Shown: in pieces, positions 8,205-15,509 of the stretch | Position numbering within the stretch: position 1 is the first letter of the stretch | How the letters are laid out: each line of letters begins with the position of its first letter | NCBI GenBank assembly: GCA_031551485.1 | Contig: JAVBNO010000079.1 | Span: 1 to 28,270 of the forward strand | Length of the DNA: 28,270 nt | Source of the DNA: JAVBNO01 sp031551485 | GTDB lineage: Bacteria > Bacillota > Clostridia > Oscillospirales > Ruminococcaceae | Direction of reading: 5' to 3' | The notes under the pieces: generated by a model | What the model saw: only the letters and a program-made list of their open reading frames with translations | What the model was told of the DNA's origin: nothing | Database searches by the model: none | Position numbers and translations under genes: made by a program

Positions 8205-8405
8205 ACGTCTATTCCCACTTGCTTGCGCGTCTGCACTGCAGACCCCCTCCCGGAGTACTTTCATATCTTTGTAACCGCAAACATCTGCGACGGGACATAT
8301 TTGCCGCAAAATTTCGAACAAAAGCGCCTCTTTGCTGCTATAAAACTTGTAGAAAGTGCCCACCTTGTGAGCCACATGGCTATCCAAGCAAATGGCGTCC
8401 GCAGA
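8205..8405 (-). pseudogene. Remnant of a TetR-family regulator (DNA-binding region only)
   Basis: The minus strand encodes VAHKVGTFYKFYSSKEALLF and then EILRQIC. This closely resembles the recognition helix and following helix of TetR_N domains, whose usual form is GVSKGTFYKYFxSKEEL. Residues of the turn before GTFYKF are missing. After about 60 residues the frame no longer resembles the family, and no full-length regulator can be built. It appears to be a decayed regulator gene. Confidence 0.5.
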
Positions 8406-8493
8406 CGTTTTTAATTGGCTTGCACATTTCCTCCGCGGAGTATCGGTCAGTCTCTCGTTTCCCGCAGAAAGAACATATTACGACGTTACGCAT
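8380..8493 (-). CDS. Possible 37-residue cysteine-rich ORF (zinc-ribbon-like)
   Basis: A minus-strand ORF from ATG 8493 to TAG 8380 begins MRNVVICSFCGKRETDRYSA and has further cysteines in EEMCKPIKNVCGRH. The CxxC-GK start is typical of small zinc ribbons. No ribosome site is visible, it overlaps the TetR remnant in another frame, and its upstream side coincides with the plus-strand promoter region. It may be a fragment or chance. Confidence 0.22.
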   Translation of the reverse strand: MRNVVICSFCGKRETDRYSAEEMCKPIKNVCGRHLLG

Positions 8494-8499
8494 ATTATG
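8473..8499 (+). promoter_or_regulatory. Candidate sigma-K-type promoter for the 8532/8891 gene pair
   Basis: AC at 8473-8474, a 16-base gap, then CATATTATG at 8491-8499. The known mother-cell sigma-K consensus is AC, 16-17 bases, CATAnnnTA; the last A is not matched here. The same CATAT-ATGG element occurs ahead of the collagen-like gene. No better sigma-A site was found. Confidence 0.35.
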
Positions 8500-8531
8500 G
8501 TATAGGCTGTTGTGAACACTGGAGGTGCGAT

Positions 8532-8918
8532 ATGATAGCCAAAGACGAATACGGGGAGGTCGTCATCCAATGCTTCCCCAAAAAACAGGATTATTCCGGA
8601 TACACGGTTACGATAACTGATTGGTGCGGCAACTTAATCGGTTGCGGTAAGACATGCAAAATCGGTTTTTTTTCATTCCGTGTACCTGTTTTGGGTGAAT
8701 ACCATATTAAAGTAGAGGCCAGCGGTCGTTTCAGCCCAAAAGTGGCCCATCGTTGGGTTCGCCTGTGCCCCTATAGCTGCTGCATGCTCTTTTTCGTCTT
8801 TCACAAGCAGATAGTGGTAAAAACGGCGACATTCACTCTGACAGACCGGCACTACGAAGGTCTGCCAATTCAAAAAGGAGAGTTAATCTTATGCCCCGCC
8901 CCTATATTATTCAGATAG
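8532..8918 (+). CDS. Small cysteine-containing protein, putative spore-surface component
   Basis: This 128-residue protein has no signal peptide and no recognised family. The first 70 residues look like one beta-sandwich of the carboxypeptidase-regulatory/transthyretin-like type (YSGYTVTITDWCGNLIGCGK, then LGEYHIKVEASG). The middle is cysteine-rich (LCPYSCCMLFF). The C terminus carries TFTLTDRHYEGLPI, a motif repeated at the end of the next protein. ATG 8532 follows GGAGGTG at 8521-8527. The stop lies 28 bases inside the next gene, so the two are co-translated. A role in the spore coat or exosporium is inferred from the missing signal peptide, the possible sigma-K promoter and the nearby collagen-like gene. 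Confidence 0.6.
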   Translation: MIAKDEYGEVVIQCFPKKQDYSGYTVTITDWCGNLIGCGKTCKIGFFSFRVPVLGEYHIKVEASGRFSPKVAHRWVRLCPYSCCMLFFVFHKQIVVKTATFTLTDRHYEGLPIQKGELILCPAPILFR

Positions 8919-9433
8919 ACAATGGTACCGACACTTTGCAGATTGTAAACGGCACATACGATGTGACCGCTTCTGCAACCGGATACAACAATGACTCCAT
9001 TTCACCCGTCTCTATTTCTGTCATTGCAGGTACTGACAGTTACTCGTTCACCATCGCGGCCACCGGCACGCTGACCCTGCACGTGACTGAGACCGGCGCC
9101 GTAGGCGGTACGCCCCTACAAGGAGCCACCTTTGTACGCTGTAATGTAGACGGAACGGTAATATATGGCACCGCGATAACCTCGGACGAAAACGGTAACG
9201 CGGAATTTCCGTTCATGCCCTTCGCCGCCGCGGACGCTCCGCTTATCTACTACAAACAGACAGCGTCTGTTGGTGAACATGATTATGATGGAAGCGTCCA
9301 ATCAATCACCATGACAACCAACACCCGAACCATCGAGGTCACCAATGCGCCGGCGGCGCTTAGAACCATAACCCTTAACGACGCCAATTATCCCAATCTG
9401 CCTATCGGGACAGCGACAATCACGCTCTCGTAG
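8891..9433 (+). CDS. Prealbumin/SpaA-like repeat protein, putative spore-surface component
   Basis: A 180-residue Thr/Ser/Ala-rich protein made of beta-sandwich segments. One covers NGTYDVTASATGYNNDSISP; a second (about 60-152) resembles SpaA/Cna-B folds (TGTLTLHVTETGAVGG, then SDENGNAEFPF and RTIEVTNAP). No signal peptide, membrane anchor or sortase motif is present, unlike true pilins, which fits assembly from the mother-cell side of a spore. It ends with TITLNDANYPNLPI and a short tail, matching the C-terminal motif of the upstream protein. ATG 8891 is preceded by AAAAAGGAG, which lies inside the upstream gene. Function is inferred only from composition and context. Confidence 0.6.
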   Translation: MPRPYIIQIDNGTDTLQIVNGTYDVTASATGYNNDSISPVSISVIAGTDSYSFTIAATGTLTLHVTETGAVGGTPLQGATFVRCNVDGTVIYGTAITSDENGNAEFPFMPFAAADAPLIYYKQTASVGEHDYDGSVQSITMTTNTRTIEVTNAPAALRTITLNDANYPNLPIGTATITLS

Positions 9434-9438
9434 CCCGC

Positions 9439-9597
9439 TTACCCGGCAGCGGTTCGGCAGTCCGGACAGCAATAAAACCGTCCCGGCTGCATAGAGTTTC
9501 TGCCACCAGCGCCGACTATACGCCGCGCTTGGTCGCAAGTTAGCTGTTTTGTGAGGCATGCGCTTGAACCGGAACGGTTTTCACATCTCAGCGCCAT
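9439..9597 (-). CDS. Possible 52-residue cysteine-rich ORF (zinc-ribbon fragment)
   Basis: A minus-strand ORF from ATG 9597 to TAA 9439. It starts MALRCENRSGSSACL and ends GRFYCCPDCRTAAG. The early Cys, the QARR helix and the final CPxC resemble small zinc-ribbon proteins, but the first pair lacks a clean CxxC and no ribosome site is seen. It converges on the 8891 gene. It may be a decayed copy of such a gene. Confidence 0.25.
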   Translation of the reverse strand: MALRCENRSGSSACLTKQLTCDQARRIVGAGGRNSMQPGRFYCCPDCRTAAG

Positions 9598-9771
9598 TGC
9601 CGATTGAGCATCGCACAAAGCTGATTTTGATTGCCTTAATTCACAGGTGATTGATTTTACTGCCCCTTGTTTAAAATGAAGTGCATTTTTCATTGGACAG
9701 GCCGGGATTTGCGTAAAATTTTTAACTCTTTCATGGCAAGCTGCCCGGTGCATTGATATCGATGGAAAATG

Positions 9772-9834
9772 CATATAGATCAAAATATCACCCGCGCAGC
9801 ACATAACTGTAAGGGTGATATTTTGATCTATATG
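9772..9834. repeat. Perfect 22-base inverted repeat
   Basis: Positions 9772-9793 are the exact reverse complement of 9813-9834, with a 19-base spacer. No T run follows on either strand, so it is not a standard terminator. The spacer segment at 9797-9806 can instead pair with 9831-9840 (one wobble), so an RNA could adopt two exclusive folds. It lies in the roughly 600-base gap before the collagen-like gene, about 100 bases upstream of its promoter. Confidence 0.8.
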
Positions 9835-9911
9835 TGTTGCTGCCACCAGCCGTCATGGGAACAAAATGAGCCATAACAAATTCGAACTTTTCGTACCTAT
9901 TTCGACTTTCA

Positions 9912-9941
9912 GTGACCAATCGTTCAGTCGTTGCATATAAT
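9912..9941 (+). promoter_or_regulatory. Promoter candidate for the collagen-like gene
   Basis: A perfect TATAAT at 9936-9941 has GTGACC (9912-9917) 18 bases upstream, a fair sigma-A match. The same site also reads AC (9915-9916), 17 bases, CATATAATGG (from 9934), close to the sigma-K pattern and to the element at 8491. Which sigma factor uses it cannot be decided from sequence. Confidence 0.5.
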
Positions 9942-10040
9942 GGAACGTGGGGATTATGTATGCGTCAGCAGGGTTGCCACAGTCGCCTGGTATGGAAGGC
10001 GCCAGATTCCCATTGCACCTCTATATAGTGGGTGTATTCC

Positions 10041-11303
10041 ATGCAAAAAAGACAACCATACTTTGAAATGAAGTGTATAATAATGAATGATCTCAACAAC
10101 AATAGGTGTCCTGATAAGGATCCGAAATGTTCCTGGCAGAATTGGGAAGAGATTCTGCAATGTTGCAAAAAGGACTGCGATAGCAGAGGGTGCTCTGAAA
10201 ATTTCGAAAAACTATATGCATGCGTTATAAAATATTTTAAGGATCATCACTACCCGTGCTGCTGCAAGGGTGACAAAGGTGACCCCGGTCCAGCAGGTCC
10301 ACAAGGTCCGATGGGCCCGGCAGGTCCAGCAGGTCCACAAGGCCCAGCAGGCTCGGCAGGCCCAGCGGGTCCAGCGGGCTCGGCAGGCCCAGCAGGTCCG
10401 GTAGGTCCGCAGGGTCCCGTAGGCCCAGCTGGCCTGCAGGGTGAACCCGGCCCAATGGGACCGGCAGGTCCAGCAGGCCCCCAGGGTGAGACAGGCCCGG
10501 CGGGAGCCGACAGCACTGTTCCCGGTCCGATGGGCCCGGCAGGTCCGGAAGGCCCGGCAGGTCCTCAAGGTCCACAGGGCATAGAAGGTCCTCAAGGTCC
10601 CCAAGGTATAGAAGGCGCCCAGGGTCTGCCCGGCCCGGAAGGTCCTCAAGGTCCCCAAGGCATTGAAGGCACCCAGGGTCTGCCCGGCCCGGAAGGTCCC
10701 CAGGGTCCCCAAGGCATTGAAGGTCCGCAAGGCATCCAGGGCGAACCGGGTCCAGCCGGTCCCGAAGGCCCGCAAGGCCCACAAGGTGTTGACGCATCCG
10801 ATATTATTCCCTATGTGACAGGCACAGCTATGCCGATTTATATGGATACCGAGCAACATCCATATACGATGGGATTTGGCATGCATTGGGAATGCCCTCA
10901 CCCAGTGGTTGGTGGGCAAATATCATTCGTTGACGGTCTCCTCGGCGCTTACCCGTTTTTACTGGCCAGGGATGCGGTGATTACCGATATTGCCATATCC
11001 ATGATAGCCAATGAAGGCGTGGAACTAGGCAGCGCTGCAGCAAATGTGTATGGGCAGGTATTCTATCGAACCGACACGCCCTATTTCATCGCCATTCCCG
11101 AAACAAAAGTCGTCTTGACACCGGTGTTGACCGGTACTGTGACCAAGGGTCAAATGTTTGAAAAGATTGTGAACAACCTGAATGTTCCATTGCCGGCAGG
11201 CAGCAGGGTTCTGTTCATCATCCACAAGGATATCGTCCAACAGGATGCGGCCAAGAGCTTGTCTGCCTTCTTTGCTGGAAGCGTTTACGTCCGGAGCACC
11301 TGA
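10041..11303 (+). CDS. Collagen-like exosporium glycoprotein, BclB-related
   Basis: The 420-residue protein has three parts. A cysteine-rich N-terminal region (about 1-76, with QCCKKDCDSRGC and YPCCCKG) comes first. Then an almost unbroken Gly-X-Y tract (about 77-249), rich in GPAGPQGPMGPAG and GPQGPQGIEG units, should form a triple helix. The C-terminal domain (about 250-420) resembles the BclB exosporium domain: DAVITDIAISM, then ETKVVLTPVLTGTVTKGQM and LNVPLPAGSRVLFI. Such proteins form hair-like layers on spores of Bacillus and some clostridia, with Thr in the repeats often glycosylated; here the repeats contain little Thr. No signal peptide is present. The start is uncertain: ATG 10041, ATG 10083 and GTG 10032 are possible, all with weak ribosome sites. 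Confidence 0.85.
   Translation: MQKRQPYFEMKCIIMNDLNNNRCPDKDPKCSWQNWEEILQCCKKDCDSRGCSENFEKLYACVIKYFKDHHYPCCCKGDKGDPGPAGPQGPMGPAGPAGPQGPAGSAGPAGPAGSAGPAGPVGPQGPVGPAGLQGEPGPMGPAGPAGPQGETGPAGADSTVPGPMGPAGPEGPAGPQGPQGIEGPQGPQGIEGAQGLPGPEGPQGPQGIEGTQGLPGPEGPQGPQGIEGPQGIQGEPGPAGPEGPQGPQGVDASDIIPYVTGTAMPIYMDTEQHPYTMGFGMHWECPHPVVGGQISFVDGLLGAYPFLLARDAVITDIAISMIANEGVELGSAAANVYGQVFYRTDTPYFIAIPETKVVLTPVLTGTVTKGQMFEKIVNNLNVPLPAGSRVLFIIHKDIVQQDAAKSLSAFFAGSVYVRST
10269..10790 (+). repeat. Gly-X-Y coding repeat tract
   Basis: Nine-base-periodic GC-rich repeats encode the collagen-like tract. Near-identical 60-base units (from about 10570 to 10720) encode GPQGPQGIEG followed by QGLPGPEGPQ, indicating recent internal duplication. 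There is one interruption (GADSTVPGP) near 10504-10530. Confidence 0.85.
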
Positions 11304-11317
11304 TCACACAGACCCAA

Positions 11318-11351
11318 AACGGCACGGGGAGCAACCGCTCCCCGTGCCGTT
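11318..11351. terminator. Strong hairpin after the collagen-like gene
   Basis: A perfect 15-base stem (11318-11332 with 11337-11351) with a four-base loop lies 14 bases after the stop. The plus strand has no T run after it, while on the minus strand it is followed by TTTTGGG. It probably stabilises or ends the collagen-like mRNA. Confidence 0.6.
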
Positions 11352-11693
11352 GCATGTGTTCGATTATGCTTTCCATCGCTTGTTTGGTTTTGATAGGCAA
11401 AACCAACCCGGTACACGCTATTTTGAGGACTACTATGAATGCAACAGTAGCTTTGTGTCCAAGCGTTGCGTTACGACCAGTCCAAAAGGGCTGGATGACA
11501 GTGCCCTTTTAAAAGCGCCTATAGTCGAAAGATACATTTTCGAGTCAAGAATTGTCATGGCCTATAGCACAGCACAACCGATACCGCGGTGGTAAAGCTC
11601 ATAAAGTGTATGCGAATGAAGCACCGACTTCCAGATATCGACTGCTTCCGGGATCTTCTGATGGTTGACAAGTCCGATTCTATGATTTCTTGC
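11352..11693. other. Gap without a convincing gene
   Basis: About 340 bases between the collagen-like gene and the end of the dehydrogenase gene. A minus-strand stretch near 11590-11685 reads LVNHQKIPEAVDIWKSVLHS and may be a decayed gene end, but it has no start and no recognised family. No terminator for the dehydrogenase gene was found here. Confidence 0.4.
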
Positions 11694-12923
11694 CTAATTT
11701 TCCTGATAGATGTCCCGGGTATAGACCTTCTCTGCAACACATTCCAATTCATCCGAATATCGATTAGCCAAAATGACAGTGGTTTCATTTTTGAATTGCT
11801 CAAGGTCATTCACAATCTTGAAACCATTAAAGGTACTGCCATCCTCCAAAGTTGGCTCAAAGGCAATCACTTCAATGCATTTATCCCGAATTCTTTGCAT
11901 GACACCATGAATACTGCTTTCACGAAAATTGTCAGACCCCGCCTTCATCACAAGGCGAAACACGCCAACCTTTTTAGTCTCTGATTTGCTTTCTGCGAGC
12001 ATCTGTATGATATGGTCAGCAATATAGTCTTTGCGGATGTCGTTGCTTTTGACAACTGCATCGATCATGCTCTGTGGGATACCCTCAAAATTTGCCAGCA
12101 GCTGTTTGGTATCCTTCGGCAAACAGTACCCGCCATAGCCAAAACTCGGATTGCTGTACCCCTTGCCAATCCGAGGATCAAGACATACACCTTCAATGAT
12201 CTGTGCAGCATTCAAACCTTTACTCTCTGCATAGGTATCCAGCTCGTTAAAGTAACTGACACGCACAGCCAAATAAGTGTTGGCAAACAGTTTAACAGCT
12301 TCCGCCTCAGTCGAATTGATCACAAGCATAGGGATATTTTTTTTGATTGCACCCTCAATCAGCAGGTTGGCGAACTGATTCGTCGCCTCAATGGTAAAAA
12401 GATTTTTTTGGGGGGCGCCAACAATAATGCGAGAGGGATAAAGATTGTCGTAAAGTGCTTTCCCTTCCCGCAGAAACTCCGGACAGAAAATGATATTTTT
12501 GCTCCGATACCTCTTTCTGATCTCTTCTGTGTACCCTACTGGTACAGTCGATTTAATCACAATCGTAGCGGTCTTATTGACTTTCAACACTTGCTTAATA
12601 ACGCTCTCGATTGAAGTCGTGTCAAAAGAATTATACTGCGGATCATAATTGGTCGGCGTAGCAATTACTACATAATCCGCCTTGCTGTACGCATCTTCTG
12701 CATCTGTTGTTGCAGTCAGATCCAGCTCATGATTCTGCAAATAATCAATGATCTCTTTATCAACAATAGGTGACTGACGCCTATTGATCATATCAACTCT
12801 GGCGGCCGCGATATCAACTGCATACACCGTGTTATTCTGTGCAAGAAGTATCGCATTGGATAAACCCACATAGCCCATGCCTGCTATGGCAATCACAATC
12901 TTTTCGCCGTTCTCTTTTTTCAT
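11694..12923 (-). CDS. ugd: UDP-glucose 6-dehydrogenase
   Basis: The enzyme oxidises UDP-glucose to UDP-glucuronate with two NAD+, supplying uronic acid for capsule, teichuronic acid or spore/surface glycans. The 409-residue length is normal. The N-terminal Rossmann motif is GMGYVG (15-20), followed by VIATPTNYD and the loop IKSTVPVGYTEEIR. FCPEFLREGKALYDNLYPSR is the central substrate segment, and the catalytic Cys is C267 in GYGGYCLPKD. ATG 12923 has AAGGAG at about 12936-12942 on the minus strand. It stands alone: no glycosyltransferase or epimerase lies beside it in the window, although the collagen-like exosporium gene is its neighbour. Base composition is more AT-rich than the biosynthetic genes to the right. 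Confidence 0.95.
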   Translation of the reverse strand: MKKENGEKIVIAIAGMGYVGLSNAILLAQNNTVYAVDIAAARVDMINRRQSPIVDKEIIDYLQNHELDLTATTDAEDAYSKADYVVIATPTNYDPQYNSFDTTSIESVIKQVLKVNKTATIVIKSTVPVGYTEEIRKRYRSKNIIFCPEFLREGKALYDNLYPSRIIVGAPQKNLFTIEATNQFANLLIEGAIKKNIPMLVINSTEAEAVKLFANTYLAVRVSYFNELDTYAESKGLNAAQIIEGVCLDPRIGKGYSNPSFGYGGYCLPKDTKQLLANFEGIPQSMIDAVVKSNDIRKDYIADHIIQMLAESKSETKKVGVFRLVMKAGSDNFRESSIHGVMQRIRDKCIEVIAFEPTLEDGSTFNGFKIVNDLEQFKNETTVILANRYSDELECVAEKVYTRDIYQEN

Positions 12924-13711
12924 AATCGTAATGCTCCTTCTTGTGATAGCCTACTACTCAGGCACGGCTTAGGGCACACTTAGAAGCGGCCAATTCAGAA
13001 TGCTGACAACGCCTATTTATTTTTAGAATGCCCTAATATTAAAAATAGGACCCCATTGAAATCTTCTTAAATGACCATGGACCAGCAAGAATCGATAAGC
13101 TTGGCCTTTTTCGGCGCAGTAGAGGTTTGCTCTTTGGAAGCCTGCCAAAATAATTGAACCCAAAAAGGTGTATTCAACAATTCATTGTCTAGACAGGGCT
13201 GCTATCCCCGCGTTTGATTTTGGGCAATATGGTCAGTGTTTACGCTAAATTCTTAATTCTTGGCTATTTCAGATATAGTTTGCAGTTCTGTTAACTTAAT
13301 TTATCATATTTTACGACTTGATTCAACATAAATCAAAGTTGGGGCTGCTGGCATCAAAACTGTTATCCGCGGACTATCGGATCAGACGCTAAGTGCTGAT
13401 ATGCTTCATGAATGCTATGTGCACATCCAAGGCTGATCATTTTGTTGCTATATCGAGCAAATCGTGCCATTGTCTTTATGTAAAAGTCCTACCAACTCAC
13501 TGTCTAATCTTTCAAATATAAAAAGACGTCACAGAATCGTAAATGCACTGTTTTGGCCTATTTTTTCGCACAAAAAAGGGTAAATCGCGAGAAACAATAC
13601 ACTAAAGTATGCATAAATTAATGCCAAGAAAAGATAAAACCAAAATATAACCAAAACTCAAGAGAAAAATTTTCCATTTGTTCTTGGACCACAATAAAGT
13701 TGCCTGGGTAT
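12924..13711. other. Long AT-rich gap without an intact gene
   Basis: Nearly 800 bases with no ORF that looks real. Two short neighbouring protein-like stretches on the plus strand (13077-13148, MDQQESISLAFFGAVEV; and about 13140-13245, PAKIIEPKKVYSTIHCLD) are in different frames and may be remains of one decayed gene. The promoter of the minus-strand dehydrogenase gene should lie at the left edge, but I cannot place it with confidence. Confidence 0.45.
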
Positions 13712-13740
13712 TTGACAAACCCGCCAAGGCTGTGTATACT
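13712..13740 (+). promoter_or_regulatory. Sigma-A promoter ahead of a short leader ORF
   Basis: TTGACA at 13712-13717, a 17-base spacer and TATACT at 13735-13740. This is among the best sigma-A matches in the window. Confidence 0.8.
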
Positions 13741-13787
13741 AGTAAAAATTCTGGCAAGAATGGTGACCGAAACGAAGGAGACTCGCT

Positions 13788-13877
13788 TTGAAGAAATCAA
13801 CTTGTACATTTCTATTGGCGAACATTAGAGAAATTATTATTTCTCTTTTTTTGCTGCGCATAGAAAGTATTGGTTGA
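13788..13877 (+). CDS. Short leader ORF (29 residues, TTG start)
   Basis: TTG 13788 is preceded by GAAGGAG ending at 13780, seven bases away, and lies about 40 bases after the predicted transcription start. The product begins MKKSTCTFLLANIREIII and continues as a hydrophobic segment. A terminator follows 38 bases after the stop, and the transporter gene begins beyond it. It could be a leader peptide of an attenuator or a small membrane peptide. No amino-acid run typical of biosynthetic attenuators is seen. Confidence 0.4.
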   Translation: MKKSTCTFLLANIREIIISLFLLRIESIG

Positions 13878-13914
13878 TGGTTCAGATAGCACATCATTTG
13901 TAAATTGTACTTAC

Positions 13915-13953
13915 AAAGACTGCTGCGATGAACAATCGCGGCAGTCTTTTTTT
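13915..13953 (+). terminator. Terminator between the leader ORF and the transporter gene
   Basis: A 15-base stem (13915-13929 with 13935-13949, one wobble), a five-base loop and seven T residues. TTTGTAA at 13897-13903 can pair with TTACAAA at 13911-13917, overlapping the foot of this stem, so a weak competing fold exists. Confidence 0.85.
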
Positions 13954-13989
13954 GTTCTTGCTGGGATGAAATAAGGAGGAAGTATATTA

Positions 13990-14580
13990 ATGGAAAACAA
14001 AAACACATGGGCCAATCCCACACCTGCGGGCTTAGTGGCGTTGGCGGTTGCTTGCGTCTGTTTCTTCGCCCTGCTCAACGGTTACGTCGAAAAATCCGCC
14101 ATGCCGCTTGTCGGTTGTTGGCTGATCGGCGGCTTTGTCGTGCAAATTGTTGTCGGACTGATTGACCTTAAAGGTGGCAACCTGGCCGGCGGCAATACTT
14201 TTTTGTTCTTCTCCGCTTTTTTTATGCTGGTTGGCGGAATGGAAATGTTCGCCAAATACAATGCACTGGCAGCCGGATCCCCTTTGGATACACGCATTGA
14301 CGGTTATGCCTGGCTGATCCTCACCCTTATTGTCTTCCTGTGGACACCGGCGTTTTGTGCCAAGTTCAGCTTTTTATCCCTGATCATATTGGCTCTTGAT
14401 GTGGCGCTCCCCTTCATCGCATTAACTGACCTGAAAGTACTTCCTGCCTGGTACGGGCATATTTCTGCATGGGCCCTGCTTACCGCCGCCCTCATCGCTG
14501 TTTACTATGCATCGGCTATTGTTGTAAACGGTGTCTTTGGGAAAACCGTCTATCCCATGTTGGGGCAAAAACGCAGCTAA
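13990..14580 (+). CDS. GPR1/FUN34/YaaH (SatP-type) acetate/succinate transporter
   Basis: A 196-residue inner-membrane protein with six predicted helices. The family signature NPTPAGLV near the N terminus corresponds to the NPAPLGL motif of acetate-succinate channels. LIGGFVVQIVVGLIDLKGGN, then GGNTFLFFSAFF and the ALAAGSP loop also fit the family. Members move acetate, succinate or other short acids with protons. The ATG at 13990 follows AAGGAGG at about 13974-13980. The gene sits behind a promoter-leader-terminator arrangement, so expression may depend on read-through, and it ends at a strong hairpin. No acetate-metabolising gene is next to it. Confidence 0.9.
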   Translation: MENKNTWANPTPAGLVALAVACVCFFALLNGYVEKSAMPLVGCWLIGGFVVQIVVGLIDLKGGNLAGGNTFLFFSAFFMLVGGMEMFAKYNALAAGSPLDTRIDGYAWLILTLIVFLWTPAFCAKFSFLSLIILALDVALPFIALTDLKVLPAWYGHISAWALLTAALIAVYYASAIVVNGVFGKTVYPMLGQKRS

Positions 14581-14596
14581 TTGCGCTATATTGTTC

Positions 14597-14648
14597 CACA
14601 GACACAAAAAGGGAACCTTCCGCGGGAGGTTCCCTTTTTGTGTCTGTG
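14597..14648 (+). terminator. Long terminator hairpin of the transporter gene
   Basis: About 24 paired bases (14597-14621 with 14625-14648, one bulged T), with a T run inside the 3' arm and an A run in the 5' arm. It is usable on both strands. Confidence 0.85.
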
Positions 14649-14786
14649 AAACACCTCGCATTGGGCGCAGGGTTCAATAAGGTTTTCGCGATGCAGGGAA
14701 AAAGAACTTTTCGTGGTCATAGTAGCGCCGTTCTGGGGTGGCCATCGGCAAGAACTACGCCTGCTAAGCTAAAAACGCTTATCGGC

Positions 14787-14815
14787 TTTACGGCAAGGTG
14801 GGAAGGTAGTATAAT
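14787..14815 (+). promoter_or_regulatory. Promoter of the VanZ-like gene
   Basis: TTTACG at 14787-14792, 17 bases, then a perfect TATAAT at 14810-14815, 48 bases before the start codon. Confidence 0.65.
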
Positions 14816-14862
14816 GTCCTTGTTGCGCGCACCATATCGCGCCAAAGAATAGGCGGGATGAA

Positions 14863-15429
14863 ATGAAAAATCAAGGTACCATAAACAAATGGGAACGCAT
14901 CGAAACGATTATTTTATACGGCGTTTTCATCTGCTACATTCTCTTTTTGGGCAAACTACTGCTCTTGTCCAGATTCTCTCTCGCAGAGCTGTTTGATCCG
15001 CAAAGAACGATAACCCGGTCGATGAATTTGATCCCTTTTCACAGCATTCAAGAATATATATACAGTAGCTCGGCGACTGTCCAATCATTCGCATTCAGCA
15101 ATGTGGCGGGCAACGTCATTGCTTTTGTGCCCCTTGGCGCTTTTTTGTTATTGTTTAAGCAAGATAAAAGAATTGCCGCTAACCTGTTGATTATCTGCAT
15201 GATCAGTGTAGTCGTCGAGGTTATACAAGGGCTTTTCGGCATGGGCGCCGCCGACGTGGACGACGTTATTTTAAACAGCCTGGGCGGACTGATTGGCATT
15301 TTGGGATACCGGCTTTTATTGCTGCTGTTCCGCGACGAAAAAAAAGTGCGTATCATCGCCACCATTCTGTCCCTGGCCGGGTTACCTGTCTTGTTGTATT
15401 TATTATTCATGATCAAATTAAGGCTATAA
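14863..15429 (+). CDS. VanZ-like family membrane protein
   Basis: The 188-residue membrane protein matches the VanZ-like family (PF04892): MNLIPFHSIQEYI, then NVAGNVIAFVPLGAFLLLF, VVEVIQGLFGMGAADVDDV and ILNSLGGLIGILGYRLLL, with about four or five hydrophobic helices. VanZ gives low-level teicoplanin resistance in one setting, but most chromosomal relatives have no proven role, so resistance should not be assumed. ATG 14863 follows AGGCGGGA at 14851-14858; an ATG at 14858 overlaps that site. It stands alone behind its own promoter. Confidence 0.88.
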   Translation: MKNQGTINKWERIETIILYGVFICYILFLGKLLLLSRFSLAELFDPQRTITRSMNLIPFHSIQEYIYSSSATVQSFAFSNVAGNVIAFVPLGAFLLLFKQDKRIAANLLIICMISVVVEVIQGLFGMGAADVDDVILNSLGGLIGILGYRLLLLLFRDEKKVRIIATILSLAGLPVLLYLLFMIKLRL

Positions 15430-15509
15430 ATTTTTCCGCTATGAAACACGATTCACTTTTGTGCAATGATGTAATAGGGCTTTCAATCGTCTGAGTGAGG
15501 GGGAACGTT

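Noticed and set aside
10269..10790. Regular repeats that could suggest a CRISPR array
   Set aside because: The period is nine bases and the repeats encode Gly-X-Y triplets in one frame; there are no unique spacers.
10212..10919. Long minus-strand ORFs opposite the collagen-like gene
   Set aside because: They are shadows of the GC-rich Gly-X-Y repeat; their low-complexity composition follows from the repeat and no start signal is present.
14863..15429. Reading the VanZ-like gene as glycopeptide resistance
   Set aside because: No vanA/H/X-type genes are nearby and most VanZ-like proteins have no resistance role.
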